Below, piece after piece: positions 17,054 through 25,748 of a DNA stretch of 64,000 bases. The stretch is taken from contig NZ_LT706951.1 in the NCBI RefSeq assembly GCF_900155525.1, positions 410,508-474,507 of the forward strand. Reading direction: 5' to 3'. The DNA is from Mailhella massiliensis (lineage in GTDB: Bacteria > Desulfobacterota > Desulfovibrionia > Desulfovibrionales > Desulfovibrionaceae). Within the stretch, counting starts at the first letter, position 1. Each line of letters starts with the position of its first letter. The translations under genes and the position numbers were made by a program. The notes beneath the pieces were generated by a model. It saw only the letters and a list, made by a program, of their open reading frames with translations. It was not told the origin of the DNA and did no database searches.

Positions 17054-17812
17054 ATGCAGAATGTCAAGATGGAGACGGTGTCGCTGAACTTCTTTTACGG
17101 AGCAAAGCAGGCGCTGAAGAATATCAGTCTCCGTTTTCCCGAAAAAAAGGTAACGGCGCTCATCGGTCCTTCCGGCTGCGGCAAGAGTACCTATCTGCGC
17201 TGTCTGAACCGCATGAACGATCTTGTGGCCGGCAGCAGGGCGGAAGGTGCCATCCTGCTGGACGGCCAGGATATCAATACCCGCGAATGCGATGTGGTTT
17301 CCCTGCGCCGGAGGGTGGGCATGGTGTTCCAGCGCCCCACCTCCTTCCCCAAGAGCATTTTTGAAAACGTGGCCTACGGCTTGCGTGTGAACGGAGAAAA
17401 GTCGGAATCCGTCATTGCCGCAAAGGTGGAAGAGAGCCTGAAGCGGGCGGCCCTGTGGGGCGAAGTGAAGGATCGTCTTTCCGATTCCGCGCTGGCGCTT
17501 TCCGGCGGTCAGCAGCAGCGTCTCTGCATAGCCCGCGCCCTTGCCGTGGAGCCGGAAATACTGCTCATGGACGAACCCACCTCCGCGCTGGACCCCATCG
17601 CCACGCAGCAGATAGAGGAAGGTATCGGCCAGCTCAAGGAACAGCTCACCGTCATCATCGTTACGCACAACATGCAGCAGGCGGCCCGCGTTTCCGATTA
17701 TACGGCCTTCTTCTACATGGGCGATCTCATAGAGTCCGGTGAAACGGACATGATGTTTACCCGTCCCCGCCTGAAACAGACGGAAGATTACATCACGGGG
17801 CGCTTCGGATAG
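17054..17812 (+). CDS. pstB: phosphate ABC transporter ATP-binding protein PstB
   Basis: A 252-residue ATPase that powers PstSCA. Walker A is GPSGCGKST, the signature is [16 protein letters not shown], Walker B is [13 protein letters not shown], with the PstB-specific [19 protein letters not shown]. The start at 17054 has AAGGAG 10 nt upstream; the longer frame overlaps phoR and was rejected. It is physically separated from pstSCA and grouped with phoBR, so the transporter depends on two divergent transcripts. Confidence 0.94.
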   Translation: MQNVKMETVSLNFFYGAKQALKNISLRFPEKKVTALIGPSGCGKSTYLRCLNRMNDLVAGSRAEGAILLDGQDINTRECDVVSLRRRVGMVFQRPTSFPKSIFENVAYGLRVNGEKSESVIAAKVEESLKRAALWGEVKDRLSDSALALSGGQQQRLCIARALAVEPEILLMDEPTSALDPIATQQIEEGIGQLKEQLTVIIVTHNMQQAARVSDYTAFFYMGDLIESGETDMMFTRPRLKQTEDYITGRFG

Positions 17813-18152
17813 CAGACGGCATGTGCCGCAGGCATGACGGGCCGTCCGGTCACGCATGGGCACGGAGTTTTGCTCCGGTTCATGCGGAAGGGCGCGGCAG
17901 GCAGGGCCTGCTGTGGGCATGTGGACTTCCGGCAGAACCGTGAGCGGTGTTTTCCGACCGCATTGCGGGTGTTCCGTATGAGGCGAGGCGGCCCGAAAAG
18001 GCGCAAGGATGCGCGGCACGGTTTTTTCTGCGGACGGCGCCGCGTGCGTGATGTTTACGGAACAACCCGCTCTTCACAACATTATCGGTCGCAGGCGATT
18101 TTTCCGCACGGTTTTTCCGCGCAGGGACGGCTGCGGCCTCAAGAGGTAGATT
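17813..18152. other. 340-bp pstB-phoU gap, no gene seen
   Basis: No open frame has coding character. A small GGAG/CTCC hairpin occurs near 17862-17876. PhoU is usually close behind PstB, so this gap is longer than expected and may hold a promoter for phoU; none was clearly seen. Confidence 0.4.
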
Positions 18153-18833
18153 ATGAAGGATCAGATGTACGCATCTCCCGCGCTTCGCGGCTTGAGAACG
18201 GAACTGCTCACCATGGGCAGCCTGGTGCAGATGGCCTACAGCAAGGCCCGCACCGCCCTTTTGCTCCGTGATGTCGCCGCCGCCGAAGATGTGGTGAAAA
18301 GCGACGATGCCATCGACGAGATGGAACTGGAGCTGGATGAAAAGTGCACCAGCATCATCGCGCGTACGCAGCCTGTGGCCAGAGACCTGCGCTTCATTCT
18401 TACCGCGGTTCGCATGGTGCTCGATCTTGAGCGCATCGCCGACGAATCCGTGACCATAGGCCGCCAGATTCCTCTTCTGCCGGAATCGTTTTCTCCCGAA
18501 CTGGAAAAGGATCTGGCCCGTTATCTTCAGCTTGCCTTCGATATGCTGGATACGGCGCTGGACGCTTTCCGCAAGGAAGACGTGCCCCACGGTATGCAGG
18601 TGTTCCAGCACTCGGAGGAAAGCGTACGCCTTCTTCTTTCCATGTATGAAAAACTGATGGTGGACGTGCGCGCCTCCGTGGTCGATCCTTCCGCCGCCGT
18701 GCCGCTTATTCTTGTGGTACGTTCCGTGGATCGTATCTGCCGCCGTTCGGAAAATATCGTGGAGCACCTGTGCTTCATGTGCGACGGCATTACCGTGAAG
18801 CATCGTGTGAAACTCTCCGGCATGGATGCCTGA
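18153..18833 (+). CDS. phoU: phosphate signalling regulator PhoU
   Basis: A 226-residue all-helical protein with the two tandem PhoU three-helix repeats, each with the E/DxxxD metal motif region (DDAIDEMELELDEKC and VRSVDRICRRSENIVEHL). PhoU links the transport state of PstSCAB to the PhoR kinase and keeps the regulon off when phosphate is plentiful. It is the last gene of the phoBR-pstB-phoU arm and is followed by strong terminators. Confidence 0.92.
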   Translation: MKDQMYASPALRGLRTELLTMGSLVQMAYSKARTALLLRDVAAAEDVVKSDDAIDEMELELDEKCTSIIARTQPVARDLRFILTAVRMVLDLERIADESVTIGRQIPLLPESFSPELEKDLARYLQLAFDMLDTALDAFRKEDVPHGMQVFQHSEESVRLLLSMYEKLMVDVRASVVDPSAAVPLILVVRSVDRICRRSENIVEHLCFMCDGITVKHRVKLSGMDA

Positions 18834-18845
18834 TCGGAATCTGAA

Positions 18846-18898
18846 GGCAATGCCCCCGCAGAACATGCCGTACTGCGGGGGCATTGCCGTTTTTTTTC
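18846..18898 (+). terminator. strong intrinsic terminator after phoU
   Basis: A 15-bp perfect stem (18846-18860 with 18874-18888), a 13-nt loop, then G and eight Ts. Confidence 0.95.
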
Positions 18899-18906
18899 TG
18901 CTGCAT

Positions 18907-18929
18907 CGCGACCTCATGGTCGCGTTTTT
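18907..18929 (+). terminator. second, tandem terminator after phoU
   Basis: A 7-bp perfect stem CGCGACC/GGTCGCG around TCAT, then five Ts. It immediately backs up the first terminator. Confidence 0.75.
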
Positions 18930-19566
18930 GCGTTAAACGCCGTGAGACCGGGCGGAAGAAAATCTTCCGTGTGGAAGAAAAATTCCTTTTGACAGGGGAA
19001 GAGTCCCTCCGTCAGCATGTTCGTACAGGCCGTTTTCAGGGGCGGCTGAACCGGTTAAAAAGAAGAGACAGGGGGCGCATGAAACATCCTGCGTAGAGGA
19101 AAAGGCGCTTTTTCTATCCCATGCCCTGAGAAGCCCGCCCGGGCCTTATGTTCCGTACCTGAAATCCCTTTGCCGGGGCGGTAACGGCAGGGCCCTGCGC
19201 GAACGTCTGCGCTCATATCGGGCAGGAGCTTTACGGCATAAAAGAAGCTCCACCGCATTCCGGCAGGGACTTTTGTCTGCCAGGGGAGAGGCGTTTTTCC
19301 GCGGGGATATATCTTCGGGAGATGGCGTGTATTCAGGCATTGACGTTTTTCGGCGGCAAGTTTTTCAGAGAAAGGAAGTTCCGGGGGCGTGGCGGTGTCG
19401 TCGGTGGAGCATTCCGGCAGGGGCTATGCTGTTTCCGGCGGTCGTTATGTCTTTTTCTTTCATGGCGGAAACGTTTCCTGCGGCGTTCAGGGGAATTCGA
19501 TGTTTGAAGTGGCCCCCGGCTATGGCTGCGGAAGGTGGTACGATGCCCGTATTCCGCGTTCGGAAT
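18930..19566. other. 637-bp gap, no gene seen
   Basis: Several short frames exist but none has a ribosome site with coding-like composition. A TTGACA occurs at 18999-19004 without a good -10 partner. No known RNA family was recognised. Confidence 0.35.
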
Positions 19567-19599
19567 AAAAAAAAGACGCCGGTCTTTGCGATCGGCGCC
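19567..19599 (-). terminator. intrinsic terminator of the uracil permease gene
   Basis: Stem GACGCCGG/TCGGCGCC (19575-19582 with 19592-19599, one mismatch and one wobble) is followed on the minus strand by eight Ts (19567-19574). Confidence 0.8.
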
Positions 19600-19651
19600 C
19601 TGTGAAGACGTCAGGAAGTCGACGGGCCGCCCTGCGGAGGCCGGGGAAAGA

Positions 19652-20902
19652 TCAGTCCTTTCTCAGCAGATGGAACTTGTCGAAGAGCTTGAAGCCCAGG
19701 CTCATGATGATGGCGATAATGGTGGCGAGCACCATGCCCTGAATGGTGATGGAACCGAAGCTGAGCTTGGCTCCGCTCAGACCGATGATCATGATGACGG
19801 AAGTCATGACAAGGTTGGAAGATTTGCTGTAATCCACCTTGCGTTCCACCAGTACACGCAGGCCCGAAGCCGCGATGACGCCGAACAGCAGCAGACATAC
19901 GCCGCCCATGACCGGCACGGGAATGCCCCGGATGAGTTCGGAAAGCTTGCCGACGAAGGAAAGCAGAATGGCCATGACCGCCGCACCGCCGAGCACCCAT
20001 ACGCTGTACACGCGGGTAATGGCCATGACGCCGATGTTTTCGCCGTAGGTGGTGTTGGGCGTCGCGCCGAAGAAGCCGGAAAGAATGTTGGAGCATCCGT
20101 CGGCGAACAGGGAGCGGGAAAGACCGGGGTCCTTGATGAGGTCGCGTCCGACCACGTTGCCGGTAACGAGAAGATGACCGATATGTTCGGCCAGCACCAC
20201 GAGGGCCGCCGGAGCGATGATGAGAATGGCGTTGAGGTCGAAGGTGGGCGCGTAGAATTCCGGCAGCTGGAACCAGGGGGCTTCCCTTACGGGCGTCAGA
20301 TCCACCATGCCCATGAAGAAGGCGAAAACATACCCGCAGATGACGCCGAACAGCACCGGAATGATGGCAAGAAAGCCGCGGAATGCCACGGAGCCGATGA
20401 CGGTGACGGCCAGCGTGAACATGGAAACCATCACGTTGTCCATGTTGATGTTGTCTCCCGTGAGTCCCGCCATGGAAGCTGCGGTGGGAGCAAGTTCCAG
20501 GCCTATGACGGCGATGATGGAACCCATGGCTGCGGGCGGGAAGATGACGTCGATCCATTTCGTCCCCACGGCCCGGATGAGCGCGGCGAACAGAATGAAG
20601 AGCAGGCCGAACACGATGAAGCCCGACTGTGCCGAGGAATAGCTGCTTGCCGCCATGATGGCCAGCACCGGGGAAATGAAGGCGAAGCTGGAACCGAGGT
20701 AGGAGGGAATTTTACCCCTGGTGAGGAAAAGATACAGCAATGTGCCTATGCCGTTCATGAACAGGCAGGTGGTGGGGTTTACCTTGAACAGGAAGGGCAC
20801 GAGCACGGTGGAGCCGAACATGGCGAACAGGTGCTGTATGCTCAGGGGGATGTTCAGAAGGAGCGGCGGGCGTTCCTCAACCTGGATGACATGGTGTTCC
20901 AC
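19652..20902 (-). CDS. uraA: uracil/xanthine permease (NCS2 family)
   Basis: A 416-residue, 14-helix proton symporter of the NCS2 family. UraA-typical features are the start NIPLSIQHLFAMFGSTVLVPFL, the QSGFIVFG stretch, the substrate loop ALVVLAEHIGHLLVTGNV with its conserved Glu, and TPNTTYGENIGVMAITRVYS (NTTY-x-ENIG is the uracil-permease form). It imports uracil for salvage. No pyrimidine gene is adjacent, and no PyrR-type attenuator was recognised upstream. Confidence 0.9.
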   Translation of the reverse strand: MEHHVIQVEERPPLLLNIPLSIQHLFAMFGSTVLVPFLFKVNPTTCLFMNGIGTLLYLFLTRGKIPSYLGSSFAFISPVLAIMAASSYSSAQSGFIVFGLLFILFAALIRAVGTKWIDVIFPPAAMGSIIAVIGLELAPTAASMAGLTGDNINMDNVMVSMFTLAVTVIGSVAFRGFLAIIPVLFGVICGYVFAFFMGMVDLTPVREAPWFQLPEFYAPTFDLNAILIIAPAALVVLAEHIGHLLVTGNVVGRDLIKDPGLSRSLFADGCSNILSGFFGATPNTTYGENIGVMAITRVYSVWVLGGAAVMAILLSFVGKLSELIRGIPVPVMGGVCLLLFGVIAASGLRVLVERKVDYSKSSNLVMTSVIMIIGLSGAKLSFGSITIQGMVLATIIAIIMSLGFKLFDKFHLLRKD

Positions 20903-21167
20903 GGTGATATCCTCGCTGGAAAAGTATGTATGAGTCGCGCTTCGGCATGTTCCGAAGTGCCGGTTCCCGGTGGACGCTTTCCGGCGCAGCGCCGGGCGGC
21001 GGCTTCCGCTCTGGTGCCGTGCGGCGGATGTTGCGAAAAAAGCTGATATTCCGGTGTGCTGTGTAAAAGGTTTTTCTGAGACGGGACTGCCTCAGGCTGC
21101 ACCTCCGCGGGCAGAGAAACACCGGGACATGTCTTGTATGGGGCGGATTCAGGGCATGAACGTTGCT

Positions 21168-21815
21168 TCAGGCCTGCTCCTTCATAAGAGCGAGCCTGCG
21201 GCCCATGTCGAAGGCTTTCCGGCAGTCTTCGGGGAAGACTTCGTCATGGTATTTCTTTTTTTCCGCAGGGTCGTAGCGGTCGGCCTCGTAAAGGCTGTAG
21301 TCGCTGAACTGCCAGGCGTTGGCGCTGTAGCAGATTTCGCTCTTCACGCCCAGCATTTCGCCCATGCGGGCGTGTATCGTGGCAAAGCGGCCGACGACGG
21401 AATCCGCAAGGTCCGCGGTCACCCCGAAGGTGTAGACGAAGGCTGAGGGAATCCTGCGGGGAAACACCCAGCGGTTTTCCCTGTTGTAGAGCATGTGGCT
21501 GAACAGAAAGCGGTGTTCCAGGGCGAGAAGCTCGGGCGTCACGTCGCCGTAGTAGACGGGGGAGCCGAAAATAATCCCGTCGGCCTCCTCCATCATGTCG
21601 AGAAAGGGAGAAAGTTCGTCTCTCATGGCACAGTGCCCGTGCCTTCCCGATTTGAGCTTGCAGGAAAAGCAGCTGACGCAGCCTTTGTATTTCAGAGGAT
21701 AAAGCTGGACAAGGCGTGTCCTGGCTCCTGCCGACTCAGCTCCGTCCAGAGCGGCCTGCAGCATGGTTGCGGTGTTGCCGCAGGCTCTGGGGCTGCCGTT
21801 GAACGCAAGTATCAT
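21168..21815 (-). CDS. flavodoxin-fold NAD(P)H-dependent oxidoreductase
   Basis: A 215-residue member of the NADPH-dependent FMN reductase / iron-sulfur flavoprotein (WrbA-like) group. The N-terminal FMN phosphate loop is FNGSPRACGNTATML, then GCVSCFSCK...GHCAMRDEL, a Cys arrangement like that which binds a [4Fe-4S] in archaeal Isf proteins, and GIIFGSPVYYGDV for the flavin ring. It is probably cytoplasmic; electron acceptor unknown. It is transcribed divergently from trmO, with a perfect 14-bp palindrome between them. Confidence 0.82.
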   Translation of the reverse strand: MILAFNGSPRACGNTATMLQAALDGAESAGARTRLVQLYPLKYKGCVSCFSCKLKSGRHGHCAMRDELSPFLDMMEEADGIIFGSPVYYGDVTPELLALEHRFLFSHMLYNRENRWVFPRRIPSAFVYTFGVTADLADSVVGRFATIHARMGEMLGVKSEICYSANAWQFSDYSLYEADRYDPAEKKKYHDEVFPEDCRKAFDMGRRLALMKEQA

Positions 21816-21866
21816 GGAAGCTCTCCTGTAGGTGGGGCGGAAGAAAAAGGTATGCTTTCGGCAAGC

Positions 21867-21880
21867 ATTCTCATGAGAAT
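21867..21880. promoter_or_regulatory. perfect 14-bp palindrome between divergent genes
   Basis: ATTCTCATGAGAAT is fully self-complementary and lies 52 bp before the flavoprotein gene. Its halves resemble Fur/PerR-type half sites. The regulator is not known. Confidence 0.5.
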
Positions 21881-21970
21881 AAAGCGGAACATTTTCTCTT
21901 GCAAGTTGAAATCGCTCCGTCGTTCCGGCTGCGCCTTGCCTGATGCGGACGCTTCCGTTATGGTTCGGGC

Positions 21971-22645
21971 ATGGATATCATTGCCCGTATACATACCGAT
22001 CTGCCGTCGAAGTTCGGCGTGCCCCGTCAGAGCGGCCTTGTGCAGGAGCTGAAGGGGCGTATCGTGTTCACTCCCGAGTACAGAGACCCCGAGGCCCTGC
22101 GCGGAATGGAGGATTTTTCCCATATCTGGCTTATCTGGGAGTTTTCCGAAGCCCGCTGCGAGCGCTGGTCGCCCACGGTAAGACCTCCGCGCCTCGGCGG
22201 CAACATACGGCTCGGCGTGTTTGCCACTCGTTCCCCCTTCCGGCCGAACAGCATGGGGCTTTCCTGCGTGCGCCTGGAAAAGGTGGTGCTGCACGGGGAG
22301 GAAGGGCCGGAGCTGCATGTTTCCGGCATAGACCTCATGGACGGTACGCCCATTTTCGATATCAAGCCCTATATTCCTTATGCCGATTGCCATCCCGAAG
22401 CTACGGGCGGCTTTACGACGACGCTTGCCGATGTCACTCTTGAGGTGGATTTTCCCGAAAAATGGCGGGCGCTGTTCAGTGTGGAGCAGCAGGCCTCCAT
22501 TACGGGCATACTTTCGCGCGATCCGCGTCCCCATTATCACCGCGATCCCGGCAGAATATACGGTATGCCCTTTGCGGGAAGGGATATCCGTTTCCGCGTC
22601 CGGGACGGCGTGGCGGAAGTGGTGGATGTGGCAACGGAAGGATAA
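21971..22645 (+). CDS. trmO: tRNA (N6-threonylcarbamoyladenosine(37)-N6)-methyltransferase TrmO
   Basis: A 224-residue TrmO/YaeB (UPF0066) protein that methylates t6A37 in Thr tRNAs using SAM. It shows IARIHTDLPSKFGVPRQSGLV, then EDFSHIWLIWEFSE, the SAM-binding RPPRLGGNIRLGVFATRSPFRPNSMGLS region, and GIDLMDGTPIFDIKPYIPYAD. The C-terminal domain has the DPRP...YGMPF block. A usual full-length form. Confidence 0.93.
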   Translation: MDIIARIHTDLPSKFGVPRQSGLVQELKGRIVFTPEYRDPEALRGMEDFSHIWLIWEFSEARCERWSPTVRPPRLGGNIRLGVFATRSPFRPNSMGLSCVRLEKVVLHGEEGPELHVSGIDLMDGTPIFDIKPYIPYADCHPEATGGFTTTLADVTLEVDFPEKWRALFSVEQQASITGILSRDPRPHYHRDPGRIYGMPFAGRDIRFRVRDGVAEVVDVATEG

Positions 22646-22990
22646 CCGGAGGCGCTTTTCATGGCTGCACGGCGGCGGAGGGGCTTTTTCCTTCGCCGTT
22701 TTTCATCGGGAGAAGCTGCGGAGCCCGGCCGTTTGAGAATATGCGGCAGGGACGTGAATACCGTTCTCCCGGAAAAGCCTGCGGAATTTTCCTCACGGGC
22801 CGGGGCCGCCGTGCGCATTCGCGGGAAGCGCCATGCTTTTTTCCGATGATTGCCGCAGAGGGGCATGGAGATCCGAAACTTCCTTCGGGAAAGGCGTATT
22901 CCGTCGGAGAATCCTGCTTGCCGGTTCGGCACGGGGGCCGTACCTGCGGAGAAGAGTATTTTTATATGATTCTCGTCATGACGGCAGTTT
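22646..22990. other. 345-bp gap between convergent trmO and TauE genes, no gene seen
   Basis: Open frames here are short and low-complexity. No clear terminator hairpin with a T tract was found for either flanking gene. Confidence 0.35.
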
Positions 22991-23728
22991 TCAGGCGAGG
23001 GCCTTATACAGGAGCATCACGGCGGACAGACTGAGAAAGATGAGAAGCAGCCGGATGAATACGCGCTGGTTCAGATACCGTCCTATGATATATCCCAGCT
23101 TCTGGCCGATGAAGACTGCGGCGATGCCCACAGCGGCGAGTTTGAAGAATTCCGGGCGGTACAGGCCGGCAAACCACTGACCGGCCAGCGTGGCCCATCC
23201 GCTCACAAGAAAGAGCATGGCCATGGTGCTTCTCGCCCTGTCAGGCTGCCAGTCCTTGAACAGAAGAAAAATGCCTATGGGCACGCCGCCTACGGAAACG
23301 GAGGAATTGGCAAAACCGCTGGCAAGTCCCGTAACGAGCAGCGAAGCGGCGGAATCCTTGATACGGAACGTCGCGTTTTTTTTGATGAGCTGCAACACGA
23401 CGAAACAGGCGATCATGAGGCTTATGCCTATCTGCAACCACTGTATGGGCACGACCTTGAGCGCGAGAGCCCCCAGAAAGCATCCCGGAACACAGCTTGC
23501 CCAGAGCCACAATACATCCGTCCAGACAAGTCCCTTTCGGTACAGCCAGGCGAGCTGCGTGCTGCCCGGCGCGCCGATGATGCAGCAGGTCAGTATGGCA
23601 TCCGTAACAGGCATACCGAGCAGAACGACGGGCAGGGCCGCCATCATGCCGCCGATTCCCGCGATGCCGCTCACAAGTCCGCCGAAAAGCCATCCGAAGA
23701 AAATATAGACATAGGTTGCAGTGATCAT
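22991..23728 (-). CDS. TauE/SafE family sulfite/sulfonate exporter-like permease
   Basis: A 245-residue protein with about eight helices and the family repeats GLVSGIAGIGGMMAALPVVLLGMP (half one) and GLASGFANSSVSVGGVPIGIFL (half two). TauE/SafE proteins move sulfite, sulfoacetate, thiosulfate or other organosulfur anions. TGGAGG lies 6 nt before the ATG. It follows the SLC13 gene on the same strand after hairpins, so it may be a separate unit of the same functional cluster. A sulfur-anion cargo is inference only. Confidence 0.82.
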   Translation of the reverse strand: MITATYVYIFFGWLFGGLVSGIAGIGGMMAALPVVLLGMPVTDAILTCCIIGAPGSTQLAWLYRKGLVWTDVLWLWASCVPGCFLGALALKVVPIQWLQIGISLMIACFVVLQLIKKNATFRIKDSAASLLVTGLASGFANSSVSVGGVPIGIFLLFKDWQPDRARSTMAMLFLVSGWATLAGQWFAGLYRPEFFKLAAVGIAAVFIGQKLGYIIGRYLNQRVFIRLLLIFLSLSAVMLLYKALA

Positions 23729-23875
23729 CGCAGGCCTCCAGAATTTGTGCCGATCACATCCCCTGTACGGGCGAAGCCGACCTTAGAATATTTTCGTATC
23801 CTTGAAAAGGTATCATTTCCGCATGTTGTCGAAGGCCGCCCCCGTTTTTTCCGGCACAGGACGGGCAGAAAAAAC

Positions 23876-23957
23876 GCTCACCGGCAAGGGGGGGACGAGT
23901 CCGTGCCGATGAGCGGTGAGGGGCCGGGCATCCGTTCCGGCATGGAGGATGCCCGGC
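23876..23957 (-). terminator. paired hairpins at the end of the SLC13 gene
   Basis: An 11-bp perfect stem (23923-23933 with 23947-23957) is followed, on the minus strand, by a long-loop stem CTCACCG/CGGTGAG that ends in CGTTTTTTC. The second is the likelier terminator. Confidence 0.55.
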
Positions 23958-23969
23958 GTTTCGGGGGCG

Positions 23970-25433
23970 CTACAGGAAGATTTTCCCCGTCAGTATGACG
24001 ACGGCGGTCACGATGCACAGGGAGGCGACAACGAGAATCGGCGCCGTCCGCCAGATGGCTCTGGTCGTTATCCAGTCGTTGCCGTGGAGCATGGCGGCGG
24101 TCGAGCTTGCGGCGGGGGTGAGGAAGGCAAGGCAGCAAGCCACGGTCACCAGAATGACGGGCTGTTCGGCAAGCATGCCGTTTGCCGTGCAGTAGGAGAA
24201 TATGACGGGCATGAGGGCTACGGAAATGGCCGTATTATTGATGAACTGCGTGAGTATGACGCCTACGATGCCGATGCATATCAGGAACTTGATGCCGGAG
24301 CCCGTACCGAAGAAGGGCGTCAGTATTTCCAGCATGAAGGCCGTAATGCCGCTTCTGGGGTCGGATATGGGGCCGGAAAGCGGCAGAACGAAGGCCAGAA
24401 TGAAGATGATGGGCCAGGCCACGCCTTCATTGACCATGGCCCGCCACGGGCAGAGCGCTTTGCCGTTGACTTTTATGGCCGCAAGCAGCGCCACCAGAAG
24501 AACGCACACGCCGGTATTGCCGATTTTTTTGAAGAACACCGCAACGGCGAGATCCCTGGGAAGAAATCCCGGGAGCATCATGAACAGTATAAGGGCGATG
24601 AGGAAGGCGAAAAGGAGCTTCTGCACGCCGGACAGCTTCATGTCCTCATCGGTGATGAGAGTTTTGATGTCCAGACCGGTAAGCTTGCTCAGATCCGGCC
24701 GGAGCAGAAACTTGCCGATGAGAATGAACGCCAGCAGGCAGAGCAGGCAGGACAGGAAGGAGGCGAACATGTAGATGGTGTAGTTGACGGTGGCGCCGGA
24801 AAGGCCTTCATAAGCGCTTATGGCGACCAGCGGGAGCGATTTGAAGGGGATGAGCGCCATGCCGAGCTGACTGGCGAAGACGGCGCCGATCACCATCATC
24901 ATGGGGTAGCCCTCATGCTTTTCATAACCGCAGAATTTGAACATGCCGTACATCAGGCTCCAGCCGATGACACATGCGGGCGTGGCGCTGGACAGGCCTC
25001 CGAGAACGGATATGGCCAGAAGCAGGGCGAAACTCAGCAGCCACGGCCTTCCCTTCACGCATCTGCGGCTTACGAACCACATGGAAATCCACCTCGTCAC
25101 GCCGTAACTGTCGAGAACCGTGCTGAAGACGAAGATGAATATCATCATGACGACGGTCGGGTCGCCGAAACCCTTGTTGAAGAGGGTGTTGATGGGCATG
25201 ATGTCCAAGAGACCTATGGCGAGGAGTCCTATCATGCTGGGCCAGATGACGTCTATGAAGATCCATGCGTACACGACGCCGATGAGCGCGCCGAGCACAT
25301 TCATGCCGTAGGGGGTCAAAGGAGGTGTCGGGTCCAGCCTGCCGAAGAAGAAGGTGATGGCAAGAAAGACGGCGATATGGAAACAGCGCTTCACGTCTAT
25401 GGAAGCTTTTGCGGTACGTTCCGGGGCGGCCAT
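23970..25433 (-). CDS. SLC13 (DASS)-family sodium/anion symporter
   Basis: A 487-residue membrane protein, about 11-12 helices. The SLC13 signature halves are visible: an SNT-like segment near SSATPACVIGW in half one and FINNTAISVALMPVIFSYC (NNTA with following S/T) in half two, plus TPAASSTAAMLHG, a second clamp. Family cargos are di- and tricarboxylates, sulfate and related anions. The start at 25433 was chosen because GAGAGG lies 6 nt upstream. It follows the ferredoxin gene but is separated by a terminator-like hairpin. Confidence 0.85.
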   Translation of the reverse strand: MAAPERTAKASIDVKRCFHIAVFLAITFFFGRLDPTPPLTPYGMNVLGALIGVVYAWIFIDVIWPSMIGLLAIGLLDIMPINTLFNKGFGDPTVVMMIFIFVFSTVLDSYGVTRWISMWFVSRRCVKGRPWLLSFALLLAISVLGGLSSATPACVIGWSLMYGMFKFCGYEKHEGYPMMMVIGAVFASQLGMALIPFKSLPLVAISAYEGLSGATVNYTIYMFASFLSCLLCLLAFILIGKFLLRPDLSKLTGLDIKTLITDEDMKLSGVQKLLFAFLIALILFMMLPGFLPRDLAVAVFFKKIGNTGVCVLLVALLAAIKVNGKALCPWRAMVNEGVAWPIIFILAFVLPLSGPISDPRSGITAFMLEILTPFFGTGSGIKFLICIGIVGVILTQFINNTAISVALMPVIFSYCTANGMLAEQPVILVTVACCLAFLTPAASSTAAMLHGNDWITTRAIWRTAPILVVASLCIVTAVVILTGKIFL

Positions 25434-25455
25434 GCGGTCCTCTCTGTAATCAGGT

Positions 25456-25488
25456 GGCAAAAAGGGAAGAGCCGCAGGAGCTCTTCCC
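25456..25488 (-). terminator. terminator-like hairpin between ferredoxin and permease genes
   Basis: A 9-bp perfect stem GGGAAGAGC/GCTCTTCCC (25464-25472 with 25480-25488), a 7-nt loop, then TTTTTGCC on the minus strand. It would let the enzyme genes be expressed more strongly than the permease from the shared promoter. Confidence 0.75.
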
Positions 25489-25502
25489 GGGATCAGGGCC
25501 GT

Positions 25503-25715
25503 TCAATACGGCAGGGGGGTAGGTCTGTTTCTGATGGTGTCGACCTTGATGGCGTCCTTCGGGCAGTAGATCTGACAGAGGAAGCACGACTGGCAGTCTT
25601 CGCGATAGCAGATTTCCGGCACGGTCTCACCGGCGCGAAACACGTCGAGAGGGCAGATTTTCACACAGGTTCCGCAGTTGACGCACTTTTCCGAATCAAT
25701 GGTAAAAACAGGCAT
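25503..25715 (-). CDS. small 2[4Fe-4S] ferredoxin-type subunit
   Basis: A 70-residue protein with two cluster motifs, C-x2-C-x2-C-x3-C-P in EKCVNCGTCVKICPLDV and again in DCQSCFLCQIYCPKDAI. The length is that of a dedicated ferredoxin subunit, comparable to the beta subunit pairing seen with AprA-type flavoproteins but shorter than AprB. It lies 33 bp downstream of the FAD oxidoreductase gene and is presumed to pass electrons to or from it. Confidence 0.9.
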   Translation of the reverse strand: MPVFTIDSEKCVNCGTCVKICPLDVFRAGETVPEICYREDCQSCFLCQIYCPKDAIKVDTIRNRPTPLPY

Positions 25716-25748
25716 GGAGCACTCCGTAATCAGGTATGGGCAGGGCGG

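Noticed and set aside
23738-23751. Second GGCACAAATT like the sigma54 promoter, upstream of the TauE gene
   Set aside because: The -12 dinucleotide is GG instead of GC, and the transcript would start at the ATG, leaving no room for the good ribosome site TGGAGG.
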